A stretch of DNA of 64,000 nucleotides from Progne subis subis (taxonomy: Eukaryota; Chordata; Aves; Passeriformes; Hirundinidae), in contig JAKJHU010000062.1 in NCBI GenBank assembly GCA_022316685.1, forward strand, positions 2,937,501 through 3,001,500, written 5' to 3'. The notes below the pieces were generated by a model, which was given only the letters and a program-made list of their open reading frames with translations, was not told the origin of the DNA and did not search any database. The stretch's first letter is position 1. Each line of letters opens with the position of its first letter. Below are positions 15,001 through 28,800 of this stretch, piece after piece. Both the position numbers and the translations under genes were made by a program.

Positions 15001-16027
15001 CTGCTCTGGGGGAGCTCAGGTCTTATTGGCCATGCATGGACACATTGGAGCATGGACTAGCTGGGATGGAGTGACAAATTAAGTGACCTTATCGGCAGGT
15101 GAGCCTTGGAGATGCTGTTCCTGGTTGGACTTCACTTGTTAAGGGAAGGGAGGTGGCAGTTCTGGACGTCTGGGTTTAAGGTCTGATTTTTCAGGTGTGT
15201 GTGGTGTTGGTTTTGTTGTTTTTGTGGTTTTTTTACTCTGAATGTATCTTTTATGTGGTAATTATACAGGCTAAGGTTGCACCCATGGGTTGTAGCATGA
15301 TCCCAACCCTTCCTGAACTTGTCCTAGAAAAAAGCTTGAGATTTGTTTTTTTTACGTTCAACAGTCTCTAAATGGTAGTTTGTGGGTTGGAGAAATCTTT
15401 GCAGCTCTTTTATTCAAGTGTCTATTTGCTTAGATTTCTTGGCTCCCAAAAGAGACTTGCAAGATATGTATAGGGAAGAAGATTCCAAAAGTTTGAACTT
15501 CCTCTGCTTTCTGTAATCAGTCTTCTACCACAGAAAATGGTTATACATCCACTAAATAATCTTTACTGGTCTGTGCAGGGGATTTGTGATGCCATACCTA
15601 GCTGGCTGTGTAAAAATGGTGAAATTAGGCATCTTCTAATCCTGTTTTCTAGCTCCCTTGTCATCCACCACTTCCTTTCAGGAAGTGCCTGCCTCTTTTC
15701 CACACCCATTACAGCTGAGAGTTGGAAGCAGCACAAATAAAATTTGCTTTCCCATGTTCATTTTTTTTACTGTCTGTAACTGGAATATTTATTTTGTGAG
15801 AGCCTGGATTTGCCAAACCATGGAGGGGTGAGCCCTGGAGCTGAAAGTCTAGTCATCTATTTGCTATGATTAAAATAAATGATGGCACAAATGACCAGTC
15901 TTTGAGCTTGCTTCTAAAGTGCTAAATATTTCTCTTAATGACTGATACAAATTAAGGGGGCTTTGGTGAATTCAGCCTTGTTTGGATCCTGTGACTCTAG
16001 GTGATAAGTAGTGACCTATTTGAGGGG

Positions 16028-16440
16028 CAATTACAGAATCAATGAGGTTGGAGAAGACCTCTGAGATCACCAAGTCCAACCTGTGACCAAACACCACCCA
16101 AACCATGGCACTGAGTGCCATATCCAGTCTTTCCTGAACCACCTGCAGGGATGGTGACACCACCACCTCCCTGGGCAGCTGTTCCAGTGCCTGACCACCC
16201 CTTCATTGAAGAAATTCCTCCTGATGTCCAGTCTAAACCTGCCCTGGCACAGCTTACGACTGTATTCCTGTCCTGTCACTTGTTCCCTGGGAGAAGAGGC
16301 TGACCCCCATGGCTACACTCCCCTCTCTGGTGGTTGTGGGGAGTGAGAAGGTCACTCTTGAGCTTCCTCTTCTCCAGGCTGAACAATCCCAGCTCCCACA
16401 AGTGTTCCTCACAGGACCTGTGCTTCCGACCCTTCACTGG
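16028..16440 (-). mobile_element. CR1 retrotransposon fragment, antisense
   Basis: On the + strand it begins acagaatcaatgaggttgga, which is the reverse complement of the CR1 3' end. Further typical blocks follow (aaaccatggcactgagtgcc; cctcctgatgtccagtcta; gggagaagaggctgaccccc). About 410 bp, the longest CR1 here. Confidence 0.9.
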
Positions 16441-19400
16441 CTTATTAGGTAATGAGGGGGAACTGAAGCACATTAAGTGGAGGAAATGCACATAAGAGAA
16501 GGCAAACACGTGCTACAGAGGGTGCTAGACATTTTCATTTTTTGGATCTCTGAACCTTTTTTTGTGCTCAGTAAAGATTGGTCATGTTTATCCTCTTGTC
16601 ACTTGCAGATCCTATGGTTCTGTCTCTGTTCCTGTTGATCTTCTTTTCTCCGTTGTGATCACTTTTGTGATCATTGCAGTCTGTGTTTTGGTGCTAGGTT
16701 CTGGCAGATAGAAGCCTTCACTTGTATAAATTTTTGCAAATGTCTTCACGTGAGTTTCGTTAGAGAATATATTTTATGAGACTTTTTTTTTCCAAAATAC
16801 AAATACAGGCTCTATTTGTTTTCTCCCTATGCCCTGGAATGGTTTGGGGTGATCAGGGCACCGGCAGAACCTGGGGACATCAGAGGACTTGGCTCACTGG
16901 GGCTGCAGAGGTTGTTCAAGTGTTTGTAGCCTCCAGTCTTAATGTCTAACTGGGGCAGAACAGTGATCTTGTCCTCTAATGTTCAGTAAAGCTTTTCTTA
17001 AAAAAGCTGATGTTTCTGGTGGCATACACAACACGTTGGCTTGGAAAAACAAATGGGTCCATGTCCTGTATGGTGTTAAAAGCTGATATATATTGCTGTG
17101 CTGAGGCAAGCAATTTGTTTTATCCCCATTTGAAGTCAAAGAAATAAAGTTTTGTGAAGTGTCTTTCTGGTAATTTTAGGAGTCTTTCTTCTGTTTTGTT
17201 TTTTAAATAGGCACTTTCCTAGGGTTATTAGATAATGTTTGCAGAACTCTGGGGAAATCCAGCTTGTAAAACTGGGTGGGAACTAACTTTAGGATGCATT
17301 TCTATGTTGAAATGTAACATCAGGAACAGCTTCAAAGCACTTTAGATATGGGAATAATGTGTTCCTCTGTTACATCGTGGTGTGAGAATGACATCTCTCC
17401 AGGTGTCCTACTATTATTCCCTTATCATCTCTGAGGGGGACAGCTACCTCGTCCTTGGTATAATTTCCTTTTTTTTTCTTTTTCTTCCGAAGAAAAGCGT
17501 TGATCTGTTTCTTGGTCTCTTTCTTTGTTAGTGTGCATTCAGCGTGGGGAGCGCTGTGATCAAAGAGCTGTGTATGACAGCAGCAGCAAAGTGAGTTTTT
17601 TGAGTTCTCATAGATAAAAGGTTGTGTTTTGTAGGTCAAATGCTTTCAGTAGTTGTGTTGTGCCATTGAAGAAATGGTTAGTAATAAGCAACGTACACAT
17701 TTTTCCTTCTGCACCTTGAAGTGAATTTGGGAACCAAAATATTTTCCGTAACTGCTTCTGTATTTGTACGTTTCCCTGTTCCTGGGTATAATTAGCATTT
17801 CTTCTCAAGTCAGTTGAGGTTTTTCTTGACATGAGGATTCTATGAACTGTTTGTGTATGTGCTAAGAACAGGTTCTTGTATTGGTTTCTCCTTCTCCCAC
17901 TTTTGACCTAGCTTGGAGGGGAGGGCAGACAGATAAGAGGTGGAGACCCAAAGAGTCTCTCCCATGTGGTGGGCAGAAGTGACCAGATCAAGTTTAATTG
18001 CTGTATTAAAACACAGCTTTTTCACAATTTATTTGCTCGAGTCTTGAATGCTAGGAACGGGATCAGACCTAAGTCCCATTTTAAAACGTGCTGTGGACAG
18101 TGCTGACGTGCCCCTTTTCCATCTGGTGTAAAAGGGAAGCTGCAAACAATGGCAACCACGCCTTTGTCCTCCTGCTTTCCCCTTCTTGGTCTGCAGAATA
18201 TGGAGCTCAAATAGTTTCCAGTTTTGGCTTTAGCTTTTCTTGGCAAAATTGTCCTCTTTTTGCCATCTGTTCCGCAGTCTTACCAGTGCCCTAAAGCTGC
18301 ACTTTTTGATACCTGTGATCACTTAGAAAGTCATGAACATATTGTAGAAAATCCGTGTTTTTTTCAGTTTTAGCTAAAAGTAAAAGAAATTAAATCTTGG
18401 AAACGAAAACAGAGCTTTTTCATTTGTTGGAATAAAGATTTTTTGTGTGTGTGGCTCCCTAAAGAAGGGACGCTTCCGGGATTGAGCCATTTGTTCATCT
18501 GCTTTTCAGTTCATCCTTAATAACTTTTGAACAATTTCATCCAGACTCAACGAGGAATAAAACTCTCAAAGGTAATTGCTTTCCTACAAGAGAACTGGAG
18601 ACTGGATGGAGGAGAGAGACAAAAATAGGTGTCCCCACTGTCTGTAGCATAAGCTTAACTATAATCTGTGCTTAGGCTTTTGCTAGCCAAGTTGCAAGTG
18701 TGTCCTGGCTGCCTGGGTACTGCAGTGATCTCGGAGTTTCCAGAGCACGTTGCTGAGTCTTGCTAAGGCACAAGCTACAGAAGGGGCCAGGAAAGGGAGG
18801 CAAGGGCACAGAGCATGCTGCTGCAGAGTAGCTTTGTGATCATGGACCAGTTTGCTTTCAAATTTCGTATGGTATTACTGCTTCTTCTCAATGCCTGTCT
18901 TCTCAGAGCTTTATCTGTCAAGGGTGCATCTGTGGTGTTTGGCCTGGCTGTGAAATAATTCAAATGGAAGGAAGCATTTGCATTGTGCTCAGAGAAACTC
19001 AGCACTCTGAAGTGCAGCTGGGCAGTTATTTTGGCAAATGTTTTAATCACTCCTGGTTTAGGCTAGAGAGAGCAAGCTGTGAATGTAGATGGAATTAACT
19101 CAATAATTTCTGGTGGAAAAAAGAGATGGCTGGAAAATACATTCCCATAGTATTTTAATTTTTTTTCCTGGGGTGAAGGCATTGATTGAATGAACACTTT
19201 GAACAAAATTAGGATGGAAATGTAGAGAGGGTGGTGACTTGTATACTGGGGGTTTATTTGCCTGAAATATATAAGCCCTGCATTTGCAACACTTGCTCCA
19301 GAACTTCAATTTGTACAGCCAAATTCATTATGAGTAGAATTTGCAAAATCTCCTTTTATCTCTCGCCTTTGGCAGAAGTGGGGCACTGGGCTTTCTTTCT

Positions 19401-20544
19401 TGTGCATGCATTTGATAAAATATTCATATACCTACATCTGTGGTGACTGTGGGAAGGAACCACCACCTGGAATTATTCACTGCCTGCATCTCTGTGTTTT
19501 CCATTGGTTTCTTTTGTCCTGGGCGAGTGCTGGAGATCCTGAGGGTGACTGGGAGCCATGAGTCAGTGACAACCTCCTGCTATTATTGTAAATAGCAACG
19601 TGAACGCTGTTCTTGCATGCGTTTTTCCATGGGCTTTGTCTTTCTCGCCCGACGCCGCAGCCAAGGAATTCACAGAGCATCTGAGTCAGCAATCAGCTGC
19701 CTCGAGACAAAACATGCAAGATACTGCACACTTGCAGGGCAGCCAGCGAGGCACACAAATACCCTGGAAACCTGGCAAATCATTCTTGCCTGCCCTTGCT
19801 TTCCTCCTGTAATTTCCCTGTTCTCTGACGTGTTGCTCATGGGTTCCAAGAGCTCGGGGTGTTTACATCAGGAATGCGCAGTTCTAGGGAGTGACCTAAT
19901 GTGGTGGCTGAAGCCTCGGTGTTTCACCTGCGGGCATAACTGATTTCCCAGGCTGTGTGAAACGGGATTTGGGCAGAGCTGCCGTGCCAGGGTGCCCCTT
20001 GGAATGTGCTGGCTCAGGTGACCTGCTTTCTGCAGGTTTGGCAAGCCTCGGGCACGCAGCAGAGAGTTCCTAGAGTGAAAGGATGTTGGGTTTTAACGTT
20101 GGGGTCTTTGAGCAGTGCAAAACCAATGCTGCTTTGCTTCCTTTGGTGAAAAACTACAGTAGGAGCAAGAGTAAGAAATGATCCCTGTGCTGTCTTTACA
20201 TCTGGGTGTATCAGTAGTGGAATGTGGACTTAGAGACCTAAATTGTGACTCCACTTAATTTAGGTCATGTAACTTCTATTGCTTTTTCTGGAGAAGTCTC
20301 AGTCATCCAAAGCACTGGTGTAAAGTGAATGTTTGGTAGAGTGAGGAGAACATAAGAGTATTCAGCTTGGAATGTTGTGCTGATTAATGAGGTGTATGAC
20401 TTTAGACTGTAGGTATTTTAATTGTGTTTGTACGACACAGAGACACTGAAATGACTCCTTCTGCATTAGGGATGTTTTGTTGGAGGGCATTATAATATTC
20501 TTCTTGAGTACAAAAGAGGAGACAAAGGCCTTCTGGTGGGGCCA

Positions 20545-20842
20545 GAAGAGAGGTGGAGAGGGACTTTTTATAAGGACGTGAATGATTGGACAATGGCTTC
20601 AAACTGTTATAGGGCAGGTTTGGATATTGGGAAGAAGCTCTTTACTGTGAGGTGGTGAGTCCCTGGCACGGGTTGCCCAGAGAAGCTGTGGATGCCCCAT
20701 CCCTGGAAGTGCTCAAAACCAGGTTAGACAGAGCTTTGAGCAACCTGGTCTTGTGGGAGGTGACCCTGCCCAAGGCAGGGTTGTTGGAACTATGTGATCT
20801 TTAAGGCTCCTTCCAAACCATTTTAAGGTTCTATGCCTCTGT
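20545..20842 (+). mobile_element. CR1 retrotransposon 3' fragment
   Basis: Sense-strand CR1 blocks: ggacaatggcttcaaactgt, gggaagaagctctttactgt, gggttgcccagagaagctgt, ccctggaagtgctcaaaacc, then ccttccaaaccattttaagg and ttctatg. The 5' edge is approximate. Confidence 0.9.
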
Positions 20843-22501
20843 AGTAGTGCAGTGGTTTCCCTGAGGTACAAGCCTGGAGCACATTTCCAACTTCACAACA
20901 GTGAAGTTAAGATGGAAAATAAGGAAAGCGGTTCCAATTTGCTTAGTGAGCAGTACTGATACGGACATCACTATCAGGCAGTTAGAAAAACAGCTTCATA
21001 GGTACTGAGTCCTCTAAGGCAGTTGTCCTAATAAAGTTGGAATTGCATTCTGCACTATAACCCATTGTTGTACTTTGACTTCTGTAGGTATTCTTATTTT
21101 TAAATAAAACTACCAGTCTGTGGCTGTATGTAAAGGTTTCCAGGTCTCCTTTGCTGCTTCTAAACATAAACAATAAATACCATGTTAGGCTGAAAAGCAG
21201 GAGTGCCCAAATAAACTGCTGGAGAGCTGTCATATGGGAAGGGAAGAGACATGAGCTGTAATGTTTGACTTGGCTTCCTGTCTGCTGGAAGCAGGAAAAG
21301 AGCTGGTGAGAATCTAAAAAGTTTTATCCGAGTCCACATATTTCTCTTTTTACCTAATACCCTTTGCAAAAAAACAAAGGGCCAAAAGCACCTCAGAAGT
21401 GTTTTCAATTCCATAGTTTGTGCATATGTTCCCATGCTGCCTTCATATCTGAAGGCAAACAGAGCTATTCTTTCTCAGCAAGCAGGGTAACCTAGTGTAT
21501 GTACTTAATATTATGTATAAAAGAAAGGAAAAGGTTCATTTTATATGAAAGAGAGAGAGAAGATATCTGTTCTTCAAACAAAATCTCTTATCGTGATCCA
21601 AACAGTTCTGTAGGTTTCCAGCTTGCTTCTGAGGGATCCCAGAAATGAGCAGCAGAGCTCATGATAGCAGATTGAAGTAGACCCCAGCTGCCACTTAAAA
21701 TTTTATATGAACCTGCATATCAAAAGAAGTTGGAAACCACAGAATAGAGGAATTAGTATGGGAATCTTAAAAGGATCATGCACCGGACACATTTCACTCT
21801 TACACTGCTCATTTACTGACAGAAATATGTGTATAGGCTTTAGGCAGGGAAAATGTTTGTACTGCTTGATGCAACAGACAGGCTTCCTTTTTTTTTTTTT
21901 TTTTGGTCTTGACATATTTTCCTAAGAAAAGGATTGCTATTAGCAGGTTTAACTTATTTTTAACATCACTCTAAAAACCGGTCTTGGCAAGGACTCTGTA
22001 TCAGCTTGTGCTGTGCCATCCTCTCTCATCTCTATTTATCATGACCAAAGACACATCTTTTGAGAATGAAGCCACCAAAGCTTGTTTTACTGATGGAGTA
22101 CCAACTGTTGAAGTACTTTGTGGCACTAATGATTTTAAGACCAGCCCATAACCATTCCTGCGGTGTTACATGGTTACTGTGAACATTGTAGGTCTGCCTG
22201 CTCTGTTTTACAACCTCTGCCTTCTTCCAGACATCCTGTAATATCTGCCTGTTTACTTGTAACTTCTCTGCTCTTCACAGAGTGAGTTTTGCTAAAACTT
22301 CTGAGGCACTGGCTCAGGTTAGAGTATTTTGTGATTTAACGAGAGATGTGAGGCTCAGTGAATTCTGGAAGCCTCTGCTTCAGTCAGCTTGAGTAGAAAA
22401 CCTTGGGATATCAATCAGCTGAGGGCTGACTGGGAATCTGGGCTCTCAGTTCAGCAGGCTTAGACAAAATCCAGTTACACTTTCTTCTTTTTATTTTATA
22501 G

Positions 22502-22877
22502 GTTAATAATGCTTGTAAGCCAGAGGTGAAAGTGGCTCAGTGGAAGAACATCGGGAAATCTGGCAGACTGGAAGAGCACAGCTGCCCCCCTGGGCAGCTG
22601 CCACGTGTGAAGCATGGAGGAAAGTAAAAACGAGAAGGTGAACCAGGCTCACGTTCTCTTCGACAGATTTGTCCAGGCTTCCACCTGCAAGGGGACTCTC
22701 AAGGCTTTCCAGGAGCTCTGTGACCACCTGGAACTAAAGCCCAAGGACTATCGTTCCTTCTACCACAAACTCAAGTCCAAGCTCAATTACTGGAAAGCCA
22801 AAGCCTTGTGGGCCAAATTGGATAAAAGAGGCAGCCACAAGGACTACAAGAAGGGGAAAGCATGCGCCAACACGAAG
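22502..22877 (+). CDS. MICAL3: MICAL3 exon 2: 5' UTR end and start codon, residues 1-88
   Basis: The acceptor is a pyrimidine-rich tract ending ttttatag at 22501, which puts about 112 nt of 5' UTR (22502-22613) before the ATG at 22614. The coding part, 22614-22877, is 88 codons and ends in phase 0 before gtgaga. It encodes the conserved N-terminal helical region of MICALs, including the segment [20 protein letters not shown]. The UTR acceptor is inferred from sequence; the coding part is certain by family resemblance. Reading on past the donor gives a 122-aa ORF, but the extra residues are intronic. Confidence 0.93.
22509..22529 (+). promoter_or_regulatory. Upstream ORF of six codons in inferred 5' leader
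   Basis: An ATG at 22509 is followed by five sense codons and TGA at 22527-22529, 84 nt before the main start and in the same frame. Its context is weak at +4 (C), so scanning ribosomes would often bypass it. It matters only if the exon really begins at 22502, as the acceptor suggests. Confidence 0.4.
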
Positions 22878-25800
22878 GTGAGAGCTTCAGTCACCCTGGT
22901 CCAGGCAGCTATTACCCAGTCCCTCTGCAATACACAGGAAAAAGGGATGGATGGAGAAACATGTGGCCTGGTGTCGCTGTAAGCCCAGGGAAGTTGCAGC
23001 GATGTTGTCACAATTTTAGCATTTGATCAGCAATTAGAAATTCCTTTTGTCACCACCAGATGTGACTGCCCCCACCTGAATGTTTGTGTTTGATTCAGGA
23101 GGAGCGGCCAGCAAGTTGTTACATTGTAAGTTTTTGTGGCATTGGTCCTATAGATAGATAGCTTGGAAAATCTTAATTGGTAAACCTTTAATCTTGGTTG
23201 ACTCCTTTTTGCATTTTGTCGGTGACAGGAATGTGTGCCGCTGGAGTCTAGGATCCGAAATATGCATGTTTGGAAATTTCCAGTTTTAATTTGAGAATTC
23301 TCATGACTCTGTCAAGAAAACTGAACTCTTCTGCCAATTTGGCAAAACAGACTGTTTCCCATTATTTAGAAAGTGATCATTTATATTCTAGGTTCAAAGA
23401 AAAATAATATGCTGTGGAAACTCATACCAATTCTTTTTAAAAGGTTGGTATGTGTGGTATTTACTGCAGGAATTCCTGCTTACACGCACAAACGCACAGC
23501 ATTTTACTTTTTTTTTTTAACCTGAATTATTTTGAGCTGGCATTTATGTGCTGCACCCCTTGGACAGTGCAGTTTGAAAGCATTTTTTAATATAATTTAT
23601 TGAAATGTTAATAGGTTGGGTTTGTAAATAATCAAGCACTCTTCTTTTTTCAAAAAAGGCAAATAGTGCAGAATAGGATTAAATTAGAACAGAATTCTGT
23701 CTTCCTTCATTGTGAACAAGAGATGCTGCTCTTTATCTTGAATAGTCACCTTTTGAGAAAAGGAAATTTAATCCATAATCCTCCTTTAATTGGAGGAGTT
23801 AATGATTAATTTCTCAACTAGAGAATTGAGGGACAAATATATCTTGTTTAATTTCAGATCTGTGGACTTATATTTCTCCCCCAGCTGGATATTAGAAAGT
23901 TATGTTAGTTTCTTAATTGTTTCTCGTTTCACTTTCCAGTGGCCGTTTTCATATGGATGGAAGCATTTGTAATGAATTACTCTAGTAACATTTGGTAAAC
24001 TCTGAAAATCAAACAATTGGGCACTGCTGGTAGTCACAGGGGGCAGTAGCTTCAACAGCCCAAAAATCCAATCACTGTTAAAATTTACATTTTTCAGGCA
24101 ACATAAGAAAGGAAGGATTTACCAGAAGATAAAGTGTAGTAGGTTTTGTGTATAAGGAATGAGCCTACCAAGCACTACGAGCATTGTGGAAAAATAATTG
24201 TCAGTTTTCTGCAAGATTGACTGTCCTGTGTATTCATTAGATTCAGGAATTGCTCTTCCTTTGAATGGAACATAATGGTTTGAACACTTTGGGTGTTTAG
24301 GTCTGTGAAATGAAGATAGGCGGTTTATGTTTTTGTGGCAAAGAGATGGAAGGAGCAAGATCTAGAGTTTTTTAACTTATTTGAATAATGGACAGTAAGA
24401 GTGATTTCTGCATCTAGGCTCTGGCTGTATTTGTTAACACTGTGGAAAAGGTTGGCTCAGTAGTAGAGCTGAAACATTAAAGAAGAGATGTAACGGGTGG
24501 AGAAGTGGATAATGCTTGGTGGTGAGAGCACATTGTGAGATGTGAGTGGAGGGTGACATCCAGCTATGAAAGGCATCCAGAAAATCAAATGTGACGTTTA
24601 TATCAATGGGAAGTGGTGAATTGAAGGACATTAGAACTCCATTTGGTTGTATTGGGTTTGAATTAACAAGTAGGCAGCCACAAGGAATTGTCAGACAGGT
24701 AGAGATTTTAGCTTGGCCAAACTCTTGAGCTGGAGAAGTTTTGTGAATTGACAGCTCTGACAAAGCTGCTTAAACCAGTTGTCTGTAAATGAAATGATGC
24801 AAAGACAGTTTCTAGAGGAAGAACACACATGAGATCATGGGTGAAACCCCCTAGGAAGTTGGCAGTGAGAGGAAAGAGAGCAATGAGAGTCCTTCAGATG
24901 GTGCTCTGGAAGAATAACTGGACATTTGAATAAATACATGTAACCAAGTGTCTTTAAAACATCTCTTCAAGTGCAGTTATAGAGTGGATTAAAGGAGTAA
25001 AGCATCCTGGGAGTGATGTTTGACTGAAGAGGTTGCTAGGGGGTTTGTATCATCCAAAAACTTAAACCAATTTCATGCACCAAAGCCAAGTTAAAGACAG
25101 TTCGAGAATGGGATTGGAGAACTGGGATCAAGAGAGTGATTGTAGAAGGAGCATGTGGTGGGGTGGTGGCGGGATAAACAGAGGCTCATGGTCTCATGGG
25201 GGACTGTCCCTCATTGAATAATGAGAGAGAAACCTCCGAACTTGCTGGTCTGAAGAACCACAGTGATGGGAGTGGGCAAGGACTGCAGTGGACATATTTT
25301 TTAAACTAAATTTCACTGTGTAGTCCTCTTATCTTTTCATATGTTCTTATTAATTTCTTGTTTCATATCCATGTAGTAACTCACCATTAAATGTTTAAAT
25401 GTAGTTCCTAAGAGATATTATCGTAACTGTTCAGAGCAGAGGCCTTTTGAGAACTGAGTCATGTCTGATTTGAAGTTTTCTAACTCACTTAGCTTTATAT
25501 TCCTAATGTTTAATGTAATTTGCAAACTGCTGATTAAAAGGTACAGAAATTTAAGTGGGCATGTAGAGATGATAGAATTCAAAATGAAGATTAGGGTTTT
25601 AGCCATGTCAGAACAGAAGTCAGTCATTTCTTTAGGAAGCCTGGCTTCTGTACACTTAAACATAAACCAGTTCTGAAGTTTTCATACTTTGTAGGAGAGC
25701 TCTTAATTGCCCATTTAAAAATTGTTCAGGGATGAGGTGCTGTGCCTGGAGCTGGGCAGTTTGTGCACATGGCCAGCTTCCAGGCTAAGCAGAATCCAGA

Positions 25801-28800
25801 TAATCAGGGTTCAGAAAGCATCTTGGACGTGAGGGGTTGTTCAAATGTAAATAGTTACAAATGCTGCTCTCTCTTCATTGGTTATACAGAGAATACAGCA
25901 TTTCAGTTTGCATTTGATGTTCCATTACAGTGGCGTTGTTACTGGAAACTTAATATAATCTGTCTGAAAGATCTTGAGCAAGAAGTGTTTTCTGAGGGGT
26001 GAGACAGCTTCAGTGCAGGGAGTTGCAGTGATTGCTTGGAGTCACTGAGGGGCAAGGGAGCAAGGAATAACAGTAGCTGCCTTTATTTGGCTGTACTTGG
26101 CAAGGCACAGAGTCCCTGCTGACTGAGAGTATCAGAAGGTGGCTTTTTATGAAACATCTGAAACTGGAAGAAGCATTAGAGGTGGAAGTAATCTTTTCTA
26201 TTTTTAGTTGTGCTTGGAATTTATGTTTTATAACAACATTATTTAGTGCTTTTGCGATGGTATTGAAAAAAGGCAACTTTGACAGTAAATAACTTACCTG
26301 AGTGTTTTACATTTAGAGCATCTAGAACTTAAACACAACATAAATGCTTTTAACCACATCCTACTATGAGGGCAGGGAGGAAGGATATAGAGGGGGGGAA
26401 AAAACCCTTTAAGTTCCTGTGACAAACTTGCAGGCAACTAGTTTATAATTTGATGAAACCTGAGTTTGAATAGTCTGACTTTAGAACAATTCCTTTGCTG
26501 TTGTGTACTCCATCATAAATATTTTATATGTGGAAATTTGTCAGAGAACAAAAATCACCCAGTTCAGTGTGTTCTTGTTGCTTACTGAAATCTAGGTTAT
26601 TTGAAGATTGTAGTTGTCAGCCAAGCAAAATTATTACCTGGATAAGTACGGTATGCTAATTTTCTGAAAAATGTAAAAAAAGAAAGCCAAGGTGGTGTTT
26701 GGGAGTTAGGCTTACCTACAAAGAAATCAATATTAAATTGGAAGAATGTAGTAGCTCCGAATTGAGGATCCCTTATATCAAATTATAAGATGGACACCTG
26801 TTGAATATACAATTCTATTTAGGTATTTATTAGCTCAGAGGTTGGGTGTGCCTTTTGTCCTGAATGCTTTCAGGTTCCTGAAGCCACTAAAGAAGCAGTG
26901 GCGTCATTATTCCCTTCCCTTTCCTCTAGACTTGGATCTCTGCCCTCAGATTTATGTGACTCCTCATCTTACTCACTAGTCTTACGTGGAATTTGCATGT
27001 CAATAGCTATGTCATCACTGCTGGAACTTGTCGTTTTCCATCATTCAGGCTTTACCTTGGCAGTTCTGTGGTGCTTGCAGAGTTTGTGCCCCTGGTGAGT
27101 AAGTGGGGAGAGTGTGGCAGCCTGGAAAAATTGTCAGATGGGGATGACCACTGAACACAAAGTTGTGCTTCTTGGGTTTGCTTGTTTATCAGAACACGGG
27201 CTGATGGTGAAATTTTGGCGTACTTATGAATTTCTCAAGGAGCTTTCTTGTGCAGCCATAAGGATCTGGAAAAGAATCACGTGGCGAGGTCTTTATTGCA
27301 TGTCTCTGGTTTACTCGGTAGAAATCAAAGTACAATAATGATATGACAAAACGGACTGTGTACTCTATTTATGTGACTGCACATACCAACACTTTCTCTG
27401 TGGACCTCTGTTTCTGTGGGTAAGACTATCTTGGCTTTTTAATCTGAAAGTATTTTGCTGCATCAGTCTGTTCTCAGGAGGTACTTCAATGCCAGACACG
27501 CACGTATTTTACATTCTCGGGTTGTTTATTAGGGTTCATCTGATGGTGTTTGTGAGTAGAGTGGAAAAAGATAAGAGAGGGTGAAAGACCTTTCATATGA
27601 CAACGGTTAGGTTGGAGAAAAGATTTGTCTGGCCACAAAAGTTGGTGTTTATGTGGTATTTACTTCCCTGAAGTCTCCTTTGCTGCAATAGTTGAAGCAC
27701 CAAAGCACCAGCAAAGGCCTAAGTTAGGGTGCCCTGACTTGGCTACTCTGTTTTATTCTGTTATTTTAAATGATGGTGTTTATAAAATTATTAGTGTCTT
27801 GTGTTTATCTTGGGTTTATCACATTTATCTGTAGCTGTTGCAATGCTACTGAAGATATTCTTAAGAAAGGCCAGCTCAGGGTTTGGAAGATGAGAGGAAA
27901 ACTTGTCATTGCTTTTGGTTTTGCTTTTTGGGGGTTGTTTTGGTTTGTTTTTTTAAGGAAAAAAAATGAATGTAGGAGGGAGAAGCTTTCAGAAATATTG
28001 CTGTTCTCCAGCTAGTTATATAGCCTGGAGAGTATCACTTGGCAGCTCTTCTTAGAGCAATGGCTGCAAGTTTTACTTGCCTTCTCCCCGAGTCTTTTCA
28101 CGGCTCTGAAATAAACTTCATTTTCAGGTCATGGTTACTGCTTTAACCATATCAATGGCAGAACTTGGCAGGTAGAAATAGAAAGACTGCTCTGAAATTT
28201 CAGCTTACGTTTCAGACAAAGGGCACTCATTCCTAAGAGGCGTGGGATGCTCGGAAGCTGCCGCAGAAACCATCCGTTTGCTCCGTGCAGTGACTTTGTG
28301 CCGGTTGTTTTGCAGTGTCTGATAATTGGGGCTGGACCCTGTGGCCTTCGTACAGCCATCGACCTGTCCTTCCTGGGAGCCAAGGTGGTGGTGATAGAGA
28401 AGAGGGACGCCTTCTCCCGCAACAACGTGCTGCACCTCTGGCCCTTCACCATCCACGACTTGCGGGGCCTCGGCGCCAAGAAGTTCTACGGCAAATTCTG
28501 CGCGGGATCCATAGATCACATCAGTAAGTACAGGCACACAGCAGCACTGCTTCTTCCTGGAGGAAAGAAGGTGAGGCTGTGGGGTGATGGAAATTCAGCC
28601 TACACCAGTCCCTGCTCTCGAGTTGTTAGGGTACAGCTCGGCGTTACCTTTGCTTCATGCATTCTGGGCTAGGCGTGAGATTAAAACGCGCGGTGTTTAT
28701 CTGTCATCTCAGACATTCCTAAAGCATCGCTTCTTCCTACACTGAGAAGTGCACCTAAAGCTCAAACTCTTTTTCTGTTTCTTGGATGGATAATTTGTCT

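Larger units (their letters stand above)
1..22501 (+). other. Non-coding: intron or sequence upstream of first coding exon
   Basis: No coding exon, RNA gene or CpG island was recognised. ORFs here are short and none resembles a known family. Contents: four CR1 fragments (listed separately), a duplicated 25-bp unit at 2192-2237, and a T17 tract at 21888-21904. Two slightly CpG-richer patches, about 13390-13640 and 19600-20060, could be regulatory but have no decisive motif. The gene's promoter and exon 1 are presumably further upstream. Confidence 0.75.

Noticed and set aside
19600..20060. CpG-richer patch with an AP-1/MARE-like tgagtcagca
   Set aside because: One motif match and mild CpG content are not enough to call a promoter or enhancer.
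28135..28537. Two minus-strand ORFs of 110-114 codons
   Set aside because: Antisense shadows of GC-rich exon 3.
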